Assembly (NCBI GenBank): GCA_020091685.1
Contig: CM034605.1
Coordinates: forward strand, 10,798,218 to 10,862,217
Direction: 5' to 3'
Origin: Lutjanus erythropterus
Lineage: Eukaryota > Chordata > Actinopteri > Lutjaniformes > Lutjanidae
Length of the DNA stretch: 64,000 nt
Shown: positions 23,398-34,259 of the stretch, piece after piece
How positions within the stretch are numbered: position 1 is the stretch's first letter
Layout of the letters: each line of letters opens with the position of its first letter
Notes under the pieces: model-generated
The model's input: only the letters and a program-made list of their open reading frames with translations
Told to the model about the DNA's origin: nothing
The model's database searches: none
Position numbers and translations under genes: made by a program

Positions 23398-24553
23398 TTA
23401 AATGGATCATTCAGATGTTTTGAAGTTGAAGGTTGTATGAGGTACTTATTCACACTCAATTCATTACCTGCAGTAGAAACCCCCAGTTTGGAGGAGCAGA
23501 GAGGAGTACCAGCATGGAATCAAAGCAATGTAGTGCTATGAACAGGGTCAGCAGTAAAACAGATTTTAGCCACTTTTACCTCGCAGAACACAGGTGATGT
23601 TGGTATATCGCCACCTCGATCTGTTAGTTTGTTTGTGTTATTTTGTGACTTTGGTCTTTTAAAAGGACAGTTTTGGATTTACTGAAAACTTACAGATCGA
23701 GGCAGCAGTAGACCAGCAACTCCTGTGTTCTGCGAGGTAAAATTACTGTTTTCACTTATGGCGTCTGGTTGGGTTGGAGAGAATGATATTTGGCTTATAT
23801 AACATGATATCCTGTCAAAAGAGGCTGTCTGACTGAAAGGTAAAGCAGTGAAAATATTCTATTCTATTGTAATTTCTGCCACCAGGCAGAAATTCTGTTC
23901 ATAGACGAGGAAATACTAAAGTTTTTTGACTTTATGTTTAGCCATGTACTTCCTTCATCACTGTCTGATGTATCTAATGAATCCAGTGCTCTCCCAGATG
24001 TTATAACAACTAGCTAGCAACGGCTAGAAGGAAATGCATCATGCATCTCTGTGTTTGAAATTGCTGGAAACATTTGGAATAAAGTAAGTACACAACTCAA
24101 CAAAATATGTATGTCTAGTGTTTTTAGACATTTTAATGCAGAGATGGTACATATTATAGCTTTAAAAGGACACACTGGATTGAGGCAGTGAGGTGAAATT
24201 ACTGATTTCGCCCACGGAGGTTGGTAGTTTGAAGAGGGTGATATTTGGCTTATTTAACAGTGGTTTTCTCATCAGAAAAAGTTGTGTGATGGCAAGGTAA
24301 AGCAGGGGAAATATTCTAAATATAGTGTACACTTATTGTGAGATTGTTTTTTTTAGGTGGGCCTTTTTTAAGTGGCTAAAATACATTTTGTGGCTGACCC
24401 TGTCCACAACAGCACATTGTTTATCTTTCTTGCTGGTATTCCTTTCTGCTTTCCCAAACTGTGGGTATGTTGACCAGCATCTACTGTAGTTAATACACTG
24501 ACTATTAGTACCTAACACAACCCCACATTAAATAATCCAAACTATCCCTTTAA
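23398..24553. mobile_element. piggyBac-like TTAA-flanked non-autonomous transposon, copy 1
   Basis: The element is bounded by TTAA at both sides (23,398-23,401 and 24,550-24,553). The right end, read inward on the minus strand, begins TTAAAGGGATAGTTTGG. The left end begins TTAAATGGATCATTCAG and continues with GTATGAGGTACTTATTC and CCCCAGTTTGGAGGAGCAG. The right arm contains the same words inverted (for example AAACTGTGGGTATGTTGACC), so the terminal inverted repeats are long. A TTAA target is characteristic of piggyBac-type elements; the assignment rests on that and on end sequence. No transposase frame is present. Confidence 0.6.
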
Positions 24554-24559
24554 TGAATG

Positions 24560-25905
24560 CAATCAACATAATGCATGGTCTCGGATCATAACGAAGGTCA
24601 GAGTGACTTTTTTAAGTTCACAAACTCAGCTGAGCTCACATTACTGTGCAATCAGGCCTGTTGTAGTTGCGTGTCCCTCAGTGATGTGCTGTTCTCTTGA
24701 GTCTTGCCATGTCCTTCAGCGGCACCTTATAAGAGCAGTCCATAACACAACCAGTGGTCAGGCTTAATTTACCCACTTTCTCTGTCCACTGCCCCATCAG
24801 CATATAGTATCACATAACTGCTAATGGGCTAATGGAGGCAGGAGGGAGGGAGCGGGAGCGAAAGGAAGAAGACAGCGATAGTTAGGGAAATGGAGCTCAG
24901 GTTCATCCAAACATTTAATAACTTATCCAATCTGGAGCGTTCACCTCTTACTGGGCTAATTATATCATTTAACTTGCCCGGGAGAGGGGGCCAGCGTGGA
25001 CGCTCCCGTCTTACAGTGTCATCACATAATTATGACTTATGCCAGTGCGGCCTTGCAAGCTGGATGAAGTCAGCTTGCCATAAATTTTAATGATCACTTA
25101 GACAATACGAATGTTCACAGGGCTTCTGCGACATTAGTGGGGAAATATGGACACCGCAACGCAGACAAGCCGAAGCGTGGAGGCAGACAGAGAGGAGAAA
25201 GGTAAAAGGAGAGGAGGAAGAGGAGGGAGGAGATATTTGTGTGACATGTTTGGAGGAAGGTGAGTTTAGACGGGGGCAAACGCAGCCACTAGATTGTGTG
25301 GGATCAGGTTCTGTGGTCACTGGGCTGCTGAGAGGCCAACGTCAGGCCTGTCAGAGGGCTAAACACCCGAGTATAGTCTGCTTCAATGGAAAAACAGCAG
25401 CTGACACTCAATGCTTGCAGGCCAACTGCTGACCTCATTCTGCGAATAAAACGCACTGGACGGAGGGGAAGAAAGCCCTGTGAGTCTAATATGGAAAATC
25501 GATGCTTTATTCCTCAGCACAGCAGAAGTTTCTAATAACTTTCAAAAGTTGGAAAAAAGAGAAAAGGCCATAATAGTGGGAAAATAGATGGGGCATAATG
25601 AAAAGGGCTGAGTGTCTTTTTTTTAATAGCTGTAAAATGGCTAATTAGCCCTCTATGATTGATCATTGTGGGAGCACGCATTGGGAGGTTTGAGTCTCCT
25701 GGGCTTTAATAGTTTTCTGGTAAAATAATTTTACATTTCTCGTGTAATTAAGAAACGTTCTGTGACCTCTGTGACCTTTGAGTGAGGTAAGTGGAAATAT
25801 TTTTACAAGTCAACGGGGGCTCATTTAATGTTGTCTCGATAAATATGACATGTATTATTAAAAAATGTATCTGAACATTAAACATACTAGTGGAAACCTG
25901 TACTA
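24560..25905. other. Low-repeat intergenic island
   Basis: From about 24,590 to 25,800 no transposon ends are visible. The sequence alternates AT-rich homeodomain-type words (CTAATTATATCATTTAAC, GGCTAATTAGCC) with GC-rich segments. This is one of the better candidates for conserved regulatory DNA in the interval. Open frames at 24,890-25,432 are short and unrecognised. Confidence 0.35.
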
Positions 25906-25914
25906 CAGAGTAAG

Positions 25915-26985
25915 GGGTAACACTTCATGGTAAGGGTGCAGGAATTTTAATGAATTTTGAATTTATACATGAAAAGCATGCATTCATGTAGTACTTCATG
26001 AACTATAAGGAATTACAAGAATTATCAGTGTCTCATGCATGACTTTATGCTAGAACAGGACCTTTATTAGTTATTTATTAGTTAATTTTAGTTATTAATG
26101 ATGTTTATGTCTTCTTCATTTCTTCATGGGTAAGTTTGCAGGGCAAAAAACTGAAAAGTCACAGCAGTCCTCTGTGTTCTGCTGAAGTGTTGTTATCACG
26201 ATTAACTAAATATCATTTCTTCACAGCTTCACAGCATGTTTGAGGCCCTGCAAATAAAGTCAGCCCTTCTGTATATTCAGGCATTGTACAGTGGAGATCG
26301 CTTATAGTAATTACAGTTACAGAGATCAACCACTTATATGGATCAAAAAGTTTGGCACAGAATCATTCCAATACAAATGCTGTCTGAATAAAAAAGATGT
26401 GGTTAGAATAATCACCTGTTCATATTGATGGAACTGACCGGGACAGACGTGATCACTATACGTATATACGTTTCAACTGTATTTGGAAAAATTACAAATG
26501 CAAAAAGAGATAATTTGCCCTCCATTTCAATTTAGTAAGGAAAAGAAAATGTGTATATATATATATCATGCATTCATAAGCAACAAGTACCTGGGATTTC
26601 ACAATCATGCATTATCATAATCAGTGTTAAAGACAAACAGGTCATCACTTCATTAGGGCCACAAACATTTTCTATTCAATTTTTTGATCAGTTGTTTGAT
26701 CTATAAAAGAAAATTGTGAAAAAATATTGATCAGTGTTTCCCAAAGCCCAAGATGGCATCCTCAAATGTCTTGTTTTGCCCACGACACAGATACCCAGTT
26801 TAGGATAACCCCAGAAAATATTAACACATAAGAAGATGGAATCAGAGAATTTTTCACTTTTTTTTCTTTAAAAAAATCTTCTCAAACTGGTTTATCAAAT
26901 ATCAAAATTAACAGCGATTCATTTAAGGTGAAGTCGAGTATGAATTCATGATAATTTGTAATGTATCCTTACTATAAAGTGTTAG
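25915..26985. mobile_element. GGTAACACTT-ended DNA transposon remnant
   Basis: The left end reads GGGTAACACTTCATGGTAAGG and the right end CCTTACTATAAAGTGTTA, i.e. inverted ends of about 18 bases. The interior is rich in ATTCATG and CATGAATT words typical of this teleost repeat type. A GGGCTGCAAC-family fragment (26,655-26,915) is inserted near the right end. No coding capacity is seen. Confidence 0.6.
26655..26915 (+). mobile_element. GGGCTGCAAC-end (hAT-like) repeat fragment
   Basis: AGGGCCACAAAC at the left, then TTTCCCAAAGCCCAAGATGG and TCCTCAAATGTCTTGTTTTG, follow the same word order as the complete copy at 31,833-32,165. The right end is diverged. Confidence 0.6.
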
Positions 26986-26989
26986 AGAA

Positions 26990-27336
26990 CAAGGAATATT
27001 GATTTCAAGATGTGGCAGGTACGCAGATATTCTGCACTTATGAAACAAGGAGAAGGGAGAGCAGCGCAAGAGAAGCTGATCTCTCTTGCACTTAATATTA
27101 ATGTCTGTTTTGTGGCTATCCCGTTTCAGGAGGACCCAGCTCCTGCGGCGGAGCGATTGAATGACAGAGATTACCTGTTTGGAAAGCCCCGCGAGACAGC
27201 TGATTGATAATGCATGACACAAAAATGTTTTTGTTTACCCACAGATATGGCTTTGAGCCGGGTTTCAGTTTCTTGTTGTTTTTTCTTCGGAAACCTGATT
27301 CACTGGACTGAAGTGGATTGAGGGGAGAGTCACGGG
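26990..27336. other. Low-repeat segment next to the orphan exon
   Basis: The segment contains GGAGCGATTGAATGACAGAG and CTGATTGATAATGCATGAC, clustered PBX/POU-like words in non-repetitive DNA. If 27,337-27,442 is a last exon, this would contain its 3' untranslated region on the minus strand, but no canonical AATAAA is present there on that strand. Confidence 0.3.
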
Positions 27337-27442
27337 TCAGGAGGTCTCGTCTGATAGTCGACTGCGGCGTCTGGCTCCATAGGTGCCCTCTCGACCAGGG
27401 GGGTCATCCACATCATATTCATCCCATTCAGTCCGTGTTGTC
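27337..27442 (-). CDS. Unassigned terminal coding exon (34 codons plus stop)
   Basis: On the minus strand a strong acceptor (TTATATCCCCTTTAG, with a preceding pyrimidine/T-rich tract) is followed by G|ACA ACA CGG ACT GAA TGG... The frame runs for 34 codons to TGA. The peptide begins TTRTEWDEYDVDDPPGREG and ends ARRRSRLSDETS: an acidic stretch followed by a basic, serine-rich tail, as in many C-termini. A second frame through the same exon is also open (stop about 5 codons beyond this one), which weakens the case. I do not recognise the protein. Incoming phase 2 would be compatible with donors of ift43 exons 3, 4 or 6, but there is no evidence of such splicing. Alternatives are a chance open frame in conserved non-coding DNA, or the last exon of an unrecognised gene whose other exons I could not find. 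Confidence 0.35.
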
Positions 27443-27599
27443 CTAAAGGGGATATAACATGAAAACATAATCTCGCGCCACAATTTCATTCCTTCAGCAG
27501 CATTAGATTAGATTGAAACTTCCCTGCACACTTTCCTGGGGCTGTCAAATGAGCTGTCAGTCATGTGTCAGAGGCGGCCCCTGCTCATCTGCTATAATA

Positions 27600-27830
27600 C
27601 ATCACACAGCCTTTTATATGGATCAGTATGAGTGGGACTCTCCACACAAACGCCAGCAGCTCCTCCGCTGGGACGCCAAGTGATTGATAACATTTCCCCA
27701 GCTCTTCACACTCATGCCCATTTGTATAGTTGGTTGGAGAAGGGGCCCCTGGTGTCCACTGACATCTACGATGCCCATCATCGCCTGGCGGAGGACATGA
27801 CATCAGCCTCACAAACACGGTAACCCGTTC
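27600..27830. other. Segment open in both strands, unassigned
   Basis: Between 27,610 and 27,830 several frames on both strands are open with balanced codon use. A plus-strand frame contains SWLEKGPLVSTDIYDAHHRL, and a minus-strand frame following a CCTCCGCCAG acceptor-like site contains MMGIVDVSGHQGPLLQP. They overlap, so at most one can be real. I recognise neither. The region may simply be constrained non-coding DNA. Confidence 0.2.
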
Positions 27831-27973
27831 TGGTATGTGCCAAGAAACAGACAGCTTTTCATTCATAAAGTACAGTGTGACAGCCACTGATAGATCACTT
27901 GTACCACATTCTGATATTTGATATTGATACAGGTGACACTTGAAATTAATACGTCTGCTATTCAATGAACTAT

Positions 27974-29194
27974 ATAAAGGGATAGATCAGATTATATAAT
28001 GTGGGGTGTATAAGGTACTTATCAACAGTCCGTGTATTAGCTACAGTAGATGATGGTCAACACACCCCAAGTTTGGAGCAGCAGAAAGGGGCACCAACAT
28101 GGAAACTAAGCAATGTACTGCTGTGGACGGAGTCAGCAAAAAAAGGTATTTTAGCCACTTAAAAAAGGTCTACCTAAAAAAATAACATCAGTGTACAGCT
28201 TTACCTTGTTGTCAGACAACCTTTTCCAAAGGAAAATCACTGCTGAATGAGCCAAATATCGCTTTCTCCAAAACAACCCATCTCCATACTTCACAGAACA
28301 TGGGTGTCGCTGGTCTAATGCTGCCTTGATCAATTGTTTCTGTAATTGTGTGACTTTGATGTTTTAAACAGATTCAGACATAAACAGTTACGTTTCACTG
28401 ACTTCACACAATAACACAAACAAAATAACAGATCAAGGTAGCAGTAGACCAGCAACTCTCATGGTCTATAAAGTAAAATGAATGATTTCACCAGTGGAGT
28501 TTGGCTGATTTGAAGAGACTGATACTCTGGCTTATATCAGGGCTCGTCACCTTTTGTAACTTAAGGCCCACTTTTGATTAAGAAATTTCCAAGGACCACA
28601 TCCCCAAATAAGAAAGAACAAAAATCATGACATGGCCAAAACATAATTATGTTTTAATTAATCAAAATTGAATGTATGCAGGATCATATATTCTCACCAC
28701 ACACTTCTCAAGCTTTTACTGGTGCAGGTTTTTCTCAAAAACTGATCCATTTTGTGTCACTGCATCTGAGGCAAAACATGTTTGTCTCTACCTGATAATG
28801 CGTCACGACTGCCATGGTGATATAATAATCAAACTGATTATATCTGAATGTTTGAGCACACACAGATATAGAAATAACTTTGTAAATTACCCCCTGCTAT
28901 TTGCCAGTGGTTGACTTATATGACGGCGGCAAAGTAATGCAGTGAAAACACTCTAAATATAGCATACATTTAAACTGATACTGATTTTCTTAGATGGATC
29001 TTTTTTAAGTAGCCAAAATACATTTTGCTGCTGACCCTGTCCACAGCTTTACACTGTTTAGCTTCCATGCTGGTGCTCCTCTCTGCCTCTCCAAACTGGG
29101 GGAATGCCAACCACCATCTACTGCAGGTAATACACCAACTATTGATAAGTACCTCGTACAGCCCCACATTAAATAATCCGAACTATCCCTTTAA
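27974..29194. mobile_element. piggyBac-like TTAA-flanked non-autonomous transposon, copy 2 (interrupted)
   Basis: The right end is CGAACTATCCCT followed by TTAA (29,191-29,194). The left end is ATAA (TTAA with one change) followed by AGGGATAG. The long terminal inverted repeats share GGGGTGTATAAGGTACTTATC, CCAAGTTTGGAGCAGCAG and ACGGAGTCAGCAAAA with the right arm and with the copy at 23.4 kb. A separate element is inserted at 28,538-28,914. No transposase frame is seen. The minus-strand frames at 28,151-28,333 and 28,970-29,167 are repeat sequence. Confidence 0.7.
28538..28914. mobile_element. hAT-like insertion nested in a piggyBac-like element
   Basis: The insertion starts CAGGGCTCGTCACC and ends GCCAGTGGTTGA. 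It is flanked by direct copies of CTTATAT (28,531-28,537 and 28,915-28,921), the size expected for a hAT 8-bp target duplication with one mismatch. The related element at 24,240 has GGCTTATTTAAC uninterrupted at the same place, confirming the insertion. Confidence 0.65.
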
Positions 29195-29199
29195 CCTTC

Positions 29200-30170
29200 G
29201 TATTATCACAGCTAATGAATGTTCATTGCTCATTAACATGTCCAGTGTACAGTTTTAATGCTTCAGAAATCCTCAGCGTTGCGATCACGGAGGGGAATCC
29301 TGAGCTGTGTTTTTGTGTACCGTCATATTGGCATATTGGCCCAGCTAATGGCCACTTGGCACATAGACAGCTATCCATCCCAATCTCGGCTTCACTAATC
29401 CAATTGAGGCAACCTGCTTGGCAAGAGAGAGACTCATCTGTCTTTACTGTTCATTAACAGGGCTCCTCCTCGAGCTCGGGAGCCCATTCACATTCCTTCG
29501 GATCGGACCGAAAGCAAACCCCATCACTGAAACACTGGAGGAGATGCAGCAGGGAGGGGGATATATAATCACTTCTGAGATACATAATCACTGCTGCGTG
29601 GGGCAAAGTATCAGAAAATATGAGACCTCCCTAAGGGACAGAATAAAAACACAATGCAGGTATGTGATTCAGCTCAATAATATCATAACAACCATGTTTT
29701 GTTTTGTTTCTTTCAAGCCTGTCTGGCTCTGTCCTGAGTAAAGAGGCTTCTTCAGATTGTTTTTTTTTTTTTTTTTTTATCCCTTCCATGGCAGAGCTTT
29801 ATGTCTTGCGGTGGAATGATAATAATGTTTCTAATCTTGTTACATTGCACACAGAATTGTCTCCCATGTTAATGATGGACCGGCCCCCTCCCTGCTCCAC
29901 TGAGATGCTTACTTTCAATTTGTGTACTGTCATCTCCCCGCCACGCGCTTGAAATTGATGCACCCTCCTCTTCCTTTTAATTAAATCAAAAAACAGTCGG
30001 GGGTCCGGGCAGGTGGGGGACCTGCTCCCATGTACAGCCATCACAAACACCTCGCTGACTCCGGGATGAATCAGGGTCGCTCCTGTATGTCTTTCTCTGT
30101 GTAAATGTGTTGTTAAGTTAACGTATGTATAAAATTGATACTAAATGTAAATTTCAAGCACAATAAGGAT
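29200..30170. other. Low-repeat island with a long T-run
   Basis: A T-run of about 20 bases lies at 29,760-29,779. The flanks (29,200-29,700 and 29,780-30,080) are GC-balanced and repeat-poor. A minus-strand frame at 29,799-30,050 is open across an AG/GT-bounded segment but resembles nothing known. Confidence 0.3.
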
Positions 30171-30175
30171 GAAGT

Positions 30176-30373
30176 TAAATAATCAAAATTCACTGATTAG
30201 TTGTTTGGTCCATAAAATGCCAGAAAATTGTAAAAAAAAATGCACATATTCACATTTCAGAAGCTTAAATCAGGGTGGAAGACTCAAAACAATTAATCAA
30301 TTATCAAAATAGTTGGTGATTAATGTCATAGATGACAACTAATCAGTGAATTGTCTAATTATTGCAGCTCTAA
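30176..30373 (+). mobile_element. GGGCTGCAAC-end (hAT-like) repeat, 5'-truncated
   Basis: TTCACTGATTAGTTGTTTGG through ATTATTGCAGCTCTAATC follows the 3' half of the family, including the terminal GCAGCTCTA. Confidence 0.6.
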
Positions 30374-30414
30374 TCTAAAGTTGTTTTGTCTTCTTATGGG
30401 CTTCACAACTAACA

Positions 30415-30651
30415 AGGGCTGCAATTAACTATTATTTTCATTGTTGATTATTTTTGTCAGTCCTTTTCTTAGTTTATTGATTAGTTGTTTGGTCTATAAT
30501 ATGGTGAAAAATGCTGATCACCATTTCCCAAAGCCCAAAATGTCCACAACCCAAAGATATTCAGTTTACAGTCATAAAGCACTAAGGAAACTAGAGATTA
30601 TAAATTAGAGAATTTGGACATTTTGTCTTATTCAGCTAATCGTTGCAGCTC
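30415..30651 (+). mobile_element. GGGCTGCAAC-end (hAT-like) repeat
   Basis: The left end AGGGCTGCAATTAAC and the right end AATCGTTGCAGCTC are inverted. The internal words TTTCCCAAAGCCCAAAATG and AAAGATATTCAGTTTACAG match the other copies. The element is about 237 bp, internally shortened relative to the 31.8 kb copy. Confidence 0.7.
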
Positions 30652-30654
30652 AAA

Positions 30655-31830
30655 TTTAAATCAACTGTCAAGAAAAACTATTTTCTTTTGGGGTCCACTA
30701 CTGTCTTTCTTATAATATTGATTCAAGTCATAAAGCCAGTGTACATTTTTCCTGGTAAATAAATAAATATATAAATAAATAAACAATCCCAGGAATCTTC
30801 CTCAGGTAGGTTTGCCCTCGGGCAGAGCTGGAGCCAAAGTCTAAGAAATGAGAGCGTAAAATTCCCACACATTAGAAGGCGGATAATTGGATTTCGTGTG
30901 TCCTGTACGGTGGGCGGTGTGGTTCCTGCAGCTGTGACATTATCAAGGTAACATAACCTGAAGGCTGCGGTGTAACAGCAGCACAGGCCCCGCAAGGCCT
31001 GTCCTCCAGTTCCACATCACTGCCTGCTTGGCTATTCATCCTGTGGACCCTGCAAATGAAATTATGGGAGGAAGAGCAAAGGACATTCTTTGGGAATTAA
31101 TCCCATTTATGCCTAAACCCACTTCAGATTTTTATAGTGAGGCCCTCTTTAGATGTAAGACGCATTCACAATTAGACAAGGCCTTAGGAGAATTGAAAGA
31201 AATACTGTGTGTGTTGGTTTGTTTGGTGGGTAATTTGGAGACACAGGCAGGAAACAGGAAAGCTCAGAGAGAAAAAAATTAAATACTGAAACTGAACTCT
31301 CAAAAATCGCTCATTGCTGAAACACATCTGGACGAGATAGTGTCTAAATGACCCCTGCATTTCAATATTACAGTATGTACAACAACAAACAGATGTGATA
31401 ATGTATTAATTACTGAATGAGAAAATGTAAATATCAACTATAATGCTACTAAAATCTGAAATGGTAATTTGATCTGAATACATGAACAGCAGCCAAAATT
31501 AGCATAGAGGCTAATTTTTTATTATCAATTATTATTATCAATACATTATGAAAATACTTCTGTTTTCTAGATCCATTACCAACAATAAGACAGTGGACAT
31601 TACAGACACTTACTGTGGTCGCAAGTCACACACAGTATACAGTTCACCAGAGTTTGTTTTCTGTAATGTGAAAATAAACAACATCAAACTGTAAAACATC
31701 CTTTATAAATTAACACTGCAGTGTTTTTTAGAGTGGTATTGTACAGTTACTTCAGTGTTTTTTATTAAATATCACACTGAAAATTCTATATCTAAAACAA
31801 TACTAACAGACATTATCAACACTATAAACT
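30655..31830. other. Intergenic stretch
   Basis: 30,770-31,270 is a repeat-poor, GC-balanced island. The plus frame at 31,028-31,282 and a 55-codon minus frame ending near 30,880 are open but unrecognised. 31,300-31,830 is AT-rich. Confidence 0.3.
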
Positions 31831-31832
31831 CT

Positions 31833-32165
31833 AGGGCTGCAACTAACAATTACTTTCATTGTTGATTAATCTGTTGATGATTTTCTTGATTAATTAATTA
31901 GTTGTATATGTCAGAAAGTAGTGGAAAATGTTTCTCCAAGTCCAGGTTGACATCCCCAAATGCCTTGTTTTGTCCACAACCAAAAGATATTCAGTTTACT
32001 GTCATAGAGGACTAATGAAACTACAAAATATTCACATTTCAGAAGCTGGAGTCGGAGAATTTGGATTTTTATTTCTCTTAAAAAACATACTTAAATCAAT
32101 TAATCAATTATCCAAATGGTTGGCGATTAATAGGTGAGAAGTAATTGACTAATCGTTGCAGCTCC
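31833..32165 (+). mobile_element. GGGCTGCAAC-end (hAT-like) repeat, most complete copy
   Basis: The left end AGGGCTGCAACTAACAATTA and the right end CTAATCGTTGCAGCTCC are inverted ends. Between them come GTTGATTAATCTGTTGATG, CCCCAAATGCCTTGTTTTG, AAAAGATATTCAGTTTACTG and GAAGCTGGAGTCGGAGAATT, which recur in the same order in the other copies in this window. It is about 333 bp and non-coding. The hAT label rests on the CAGGGCTGCAA-type end and is tentative. Confidence 0.75.
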
Positions 32166-32638
32166 AAAATATCCTTTATAAATGAATACTATAGTGTGTT
32201 TCAGAATGATATTGTATGGTTATCTGTGCAATTGTTATAAAATGTCATACTGAAATTTCTAAATCATAAGCCACAACACTAACCTATATTAACATCACTA
32301 TAAACTTTATACTGTCAAAGCTTTAACCCATAGTGATATTATAGAACATTAGAAGAGATATCATGGGGATTTATTTGATAGAGCAATCACGTTTTAAAAC
32401 TAATATGCTTAGAATTAATGATTAAGTCTTCAGGGTAAAAAACAAAACAAAACAAAGTATATAAAATTAATAAAACTGTTGTCAGTTGTCTGACATTAAC
32501 TGTCTCTTTGGACAAGTCAAAGCTCTTCATTCTTTAGCAAAACAAAAATGTATCCCAGCTTAAAAAAAAAAACAAAAAACATTTACATTATAAGATATTT
32601 TTTCACTGCAGCCATTTTGACATGAAATAGTAGGTAAA

Positions 32639-32789
32639 CACAGGTGTAATCAATGACACTAATTAAGGTTCCGTTCCATTCAGGTCAAACAGAGTCAGGA
32701 TGCTGCTGTTGTGCATGTTGGCTCACTAGAAAGGCTCTGCTGCACTAAATGTAACGGTACCTTAATTAGTGTCATTGGTAACACCTGTG
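32639..32789. repeat. Near-perfect foldback (37-bp arms, 77-bp loop)
   Basis: Arm 1 (32,639-32,675) contains CAATGACACTAATTAAGG. Arm 2 (32,753-32,789) is its reverse complement over 37 bases with about three mismatches. The loop is about 77 bases. The size and absence of coding sequence suggest a tiny inverted-repeat transposon; a transcribed hairpin is the alternative. Confidence 0.75.
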
Positions 32790-32799
32790 TTCACGCCAC

Positions 32800-33430
32800 C
32801 TTTTCATATCGATATCCCGACCGTGAAAAGAGTCTTTAGTTTGTGTTAGCAGCCGTTTAGCTTAGAGCAAGTGCAGCGTTTACTGCATCAAAGTGGCTTT
32901 AAAACATGTCCAGGAAGTCAACACAAGCCTGTAACACCTGTAAAAAAGTTTCAAAAACATGACTTACTGTTTTGAAAAGTGTTTCCATCTTACCTGTGAT
33001 ACAGAAGTTCTAATTGTATTGAATTCTTGCTGTAATATTGTGCTTTGCAGCTCACTTTTACCCACACAGCCTCAGAAAGCACCTGACATCAATTAGCCCC
33101 GTCTGTTTACCCTGGCGACGCATTGCAGATAAACACTGCCCCCTAGTGACGACACGGGGACACAGCTGTTCAAACTCAAATATAATCCCTGTTTTAAAGA
33201 TGAAGCTCTCAAGCCTGTCGCTCTTATGATTTTATAAATGAACTTCAATTTTGTGGCGTTGTGGGACTTATTTATAACGTTGGTATAATAGGGGAAAAAA
33301 ACTTTTATTTCTCTTTTAATCAGCAATAATTTGTTGTTCTGTTTTTCATCATGTTTAACCATGTGCACAATGTTTTTTTAGTACCATATTTTACATAACT
33401 AAAAAAATCTGTTTATATATTAATTATCCC
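32800..33430. other. Intergenic, nothing recognised
   Basis: AT-rich at both ends, with a GC-balanced core at 33,050-33,180. No repeat ends or exons were seen. Confidence 0.3.
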
Positions 33431-33435
33431 ATGTA

Positions 33436-33815
33436 AAGCTGCAACAATTTGTCTATTAATCAATTTGTTAACCAACAGAAAATTAGTTGCCAACTCTTTT
33501 GATAATTTTTAATTGTTTCAATCATTTTTTCAAGCAAAAATTGCAAACATTTGCTGGTTCCAGCTTCCTAAATGTGAGAATTTGCTGCCTTTGTTTGTTA
33601 TGTAATCTTTGTTGTCATTTATGATGGTAAATGAAGAGTCTTTGGGTTTTGGACTGTTGATTAGACAAAAGAAGCAATATGAAGACGTCACATTGGGCTC
33701 TGAGAAAGTGTGAAGAGTATTTTTTTAACCTTTTTTTTGACACTATATAGACTAAAACAATTAATCATGGAAACATGCAGGATATTAATCAAAAATAATT
33801 ATTAGCAGCAGCCCT
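33436..33815 (-). mobile_element. GGGCTGCAAC-end (hAT-like) repeat, reverse orientation
   Basis: The right end TTATTAGCAGCAGCCCTAA is the reverse complement of the family's GGGCTGC left end. The left end AAAGCTGCAACAATTTG corresponds to the GTTGCAGC right end. The interior is diverged. Confidence 0.6.
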
Positions 33816-33934
33816 AATCACAAGCCTTTGCAACTATTTTTAAAAATGCATATTATATGGATTTCTCTGTACAAAATATGATGTAATATTACATTAGATT
33901 TCTCATCTCTGACTCTACATGTTGATATAAAATC

Positions 33935-34154
33935 ACAAACACATATATGGGTTTGACATAAACCTGAACATACAAAGATGCACACACTCACACACACACA
34001 TCATACAAGTCTTAGTACAAGGGGCTGGACTGATTACAGCTCCTTCACTGTCCTCATCAAGACCAGCGCAGACCACAGTCAGAGACAAGAGGCCCCAAAC
34101 ACACACACACACACACACACACACAGTGCATACAGTAATCTGCTCTATCTACTG

Positions 34155-34185
<31 letters not shown>

Positions 34186-34255
34186 ACATATACTGTACTT
34201 ATAAACACAAATAAACACATGGACAAACACACACACACACACACACAGCATCACG
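33935..34255 (+). repeat. Cluster of (CA)n microsatellites
   Basis: At least four CA arrays (around 33,983, 34,095-34,126, 34,152-34,178 and 34,228-34,249) are separated by short unique spacers. They create artificial TH/CV repeat frames on both strands. Confidence 0.9.
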
Positions 34256-34259
34256 GCCT

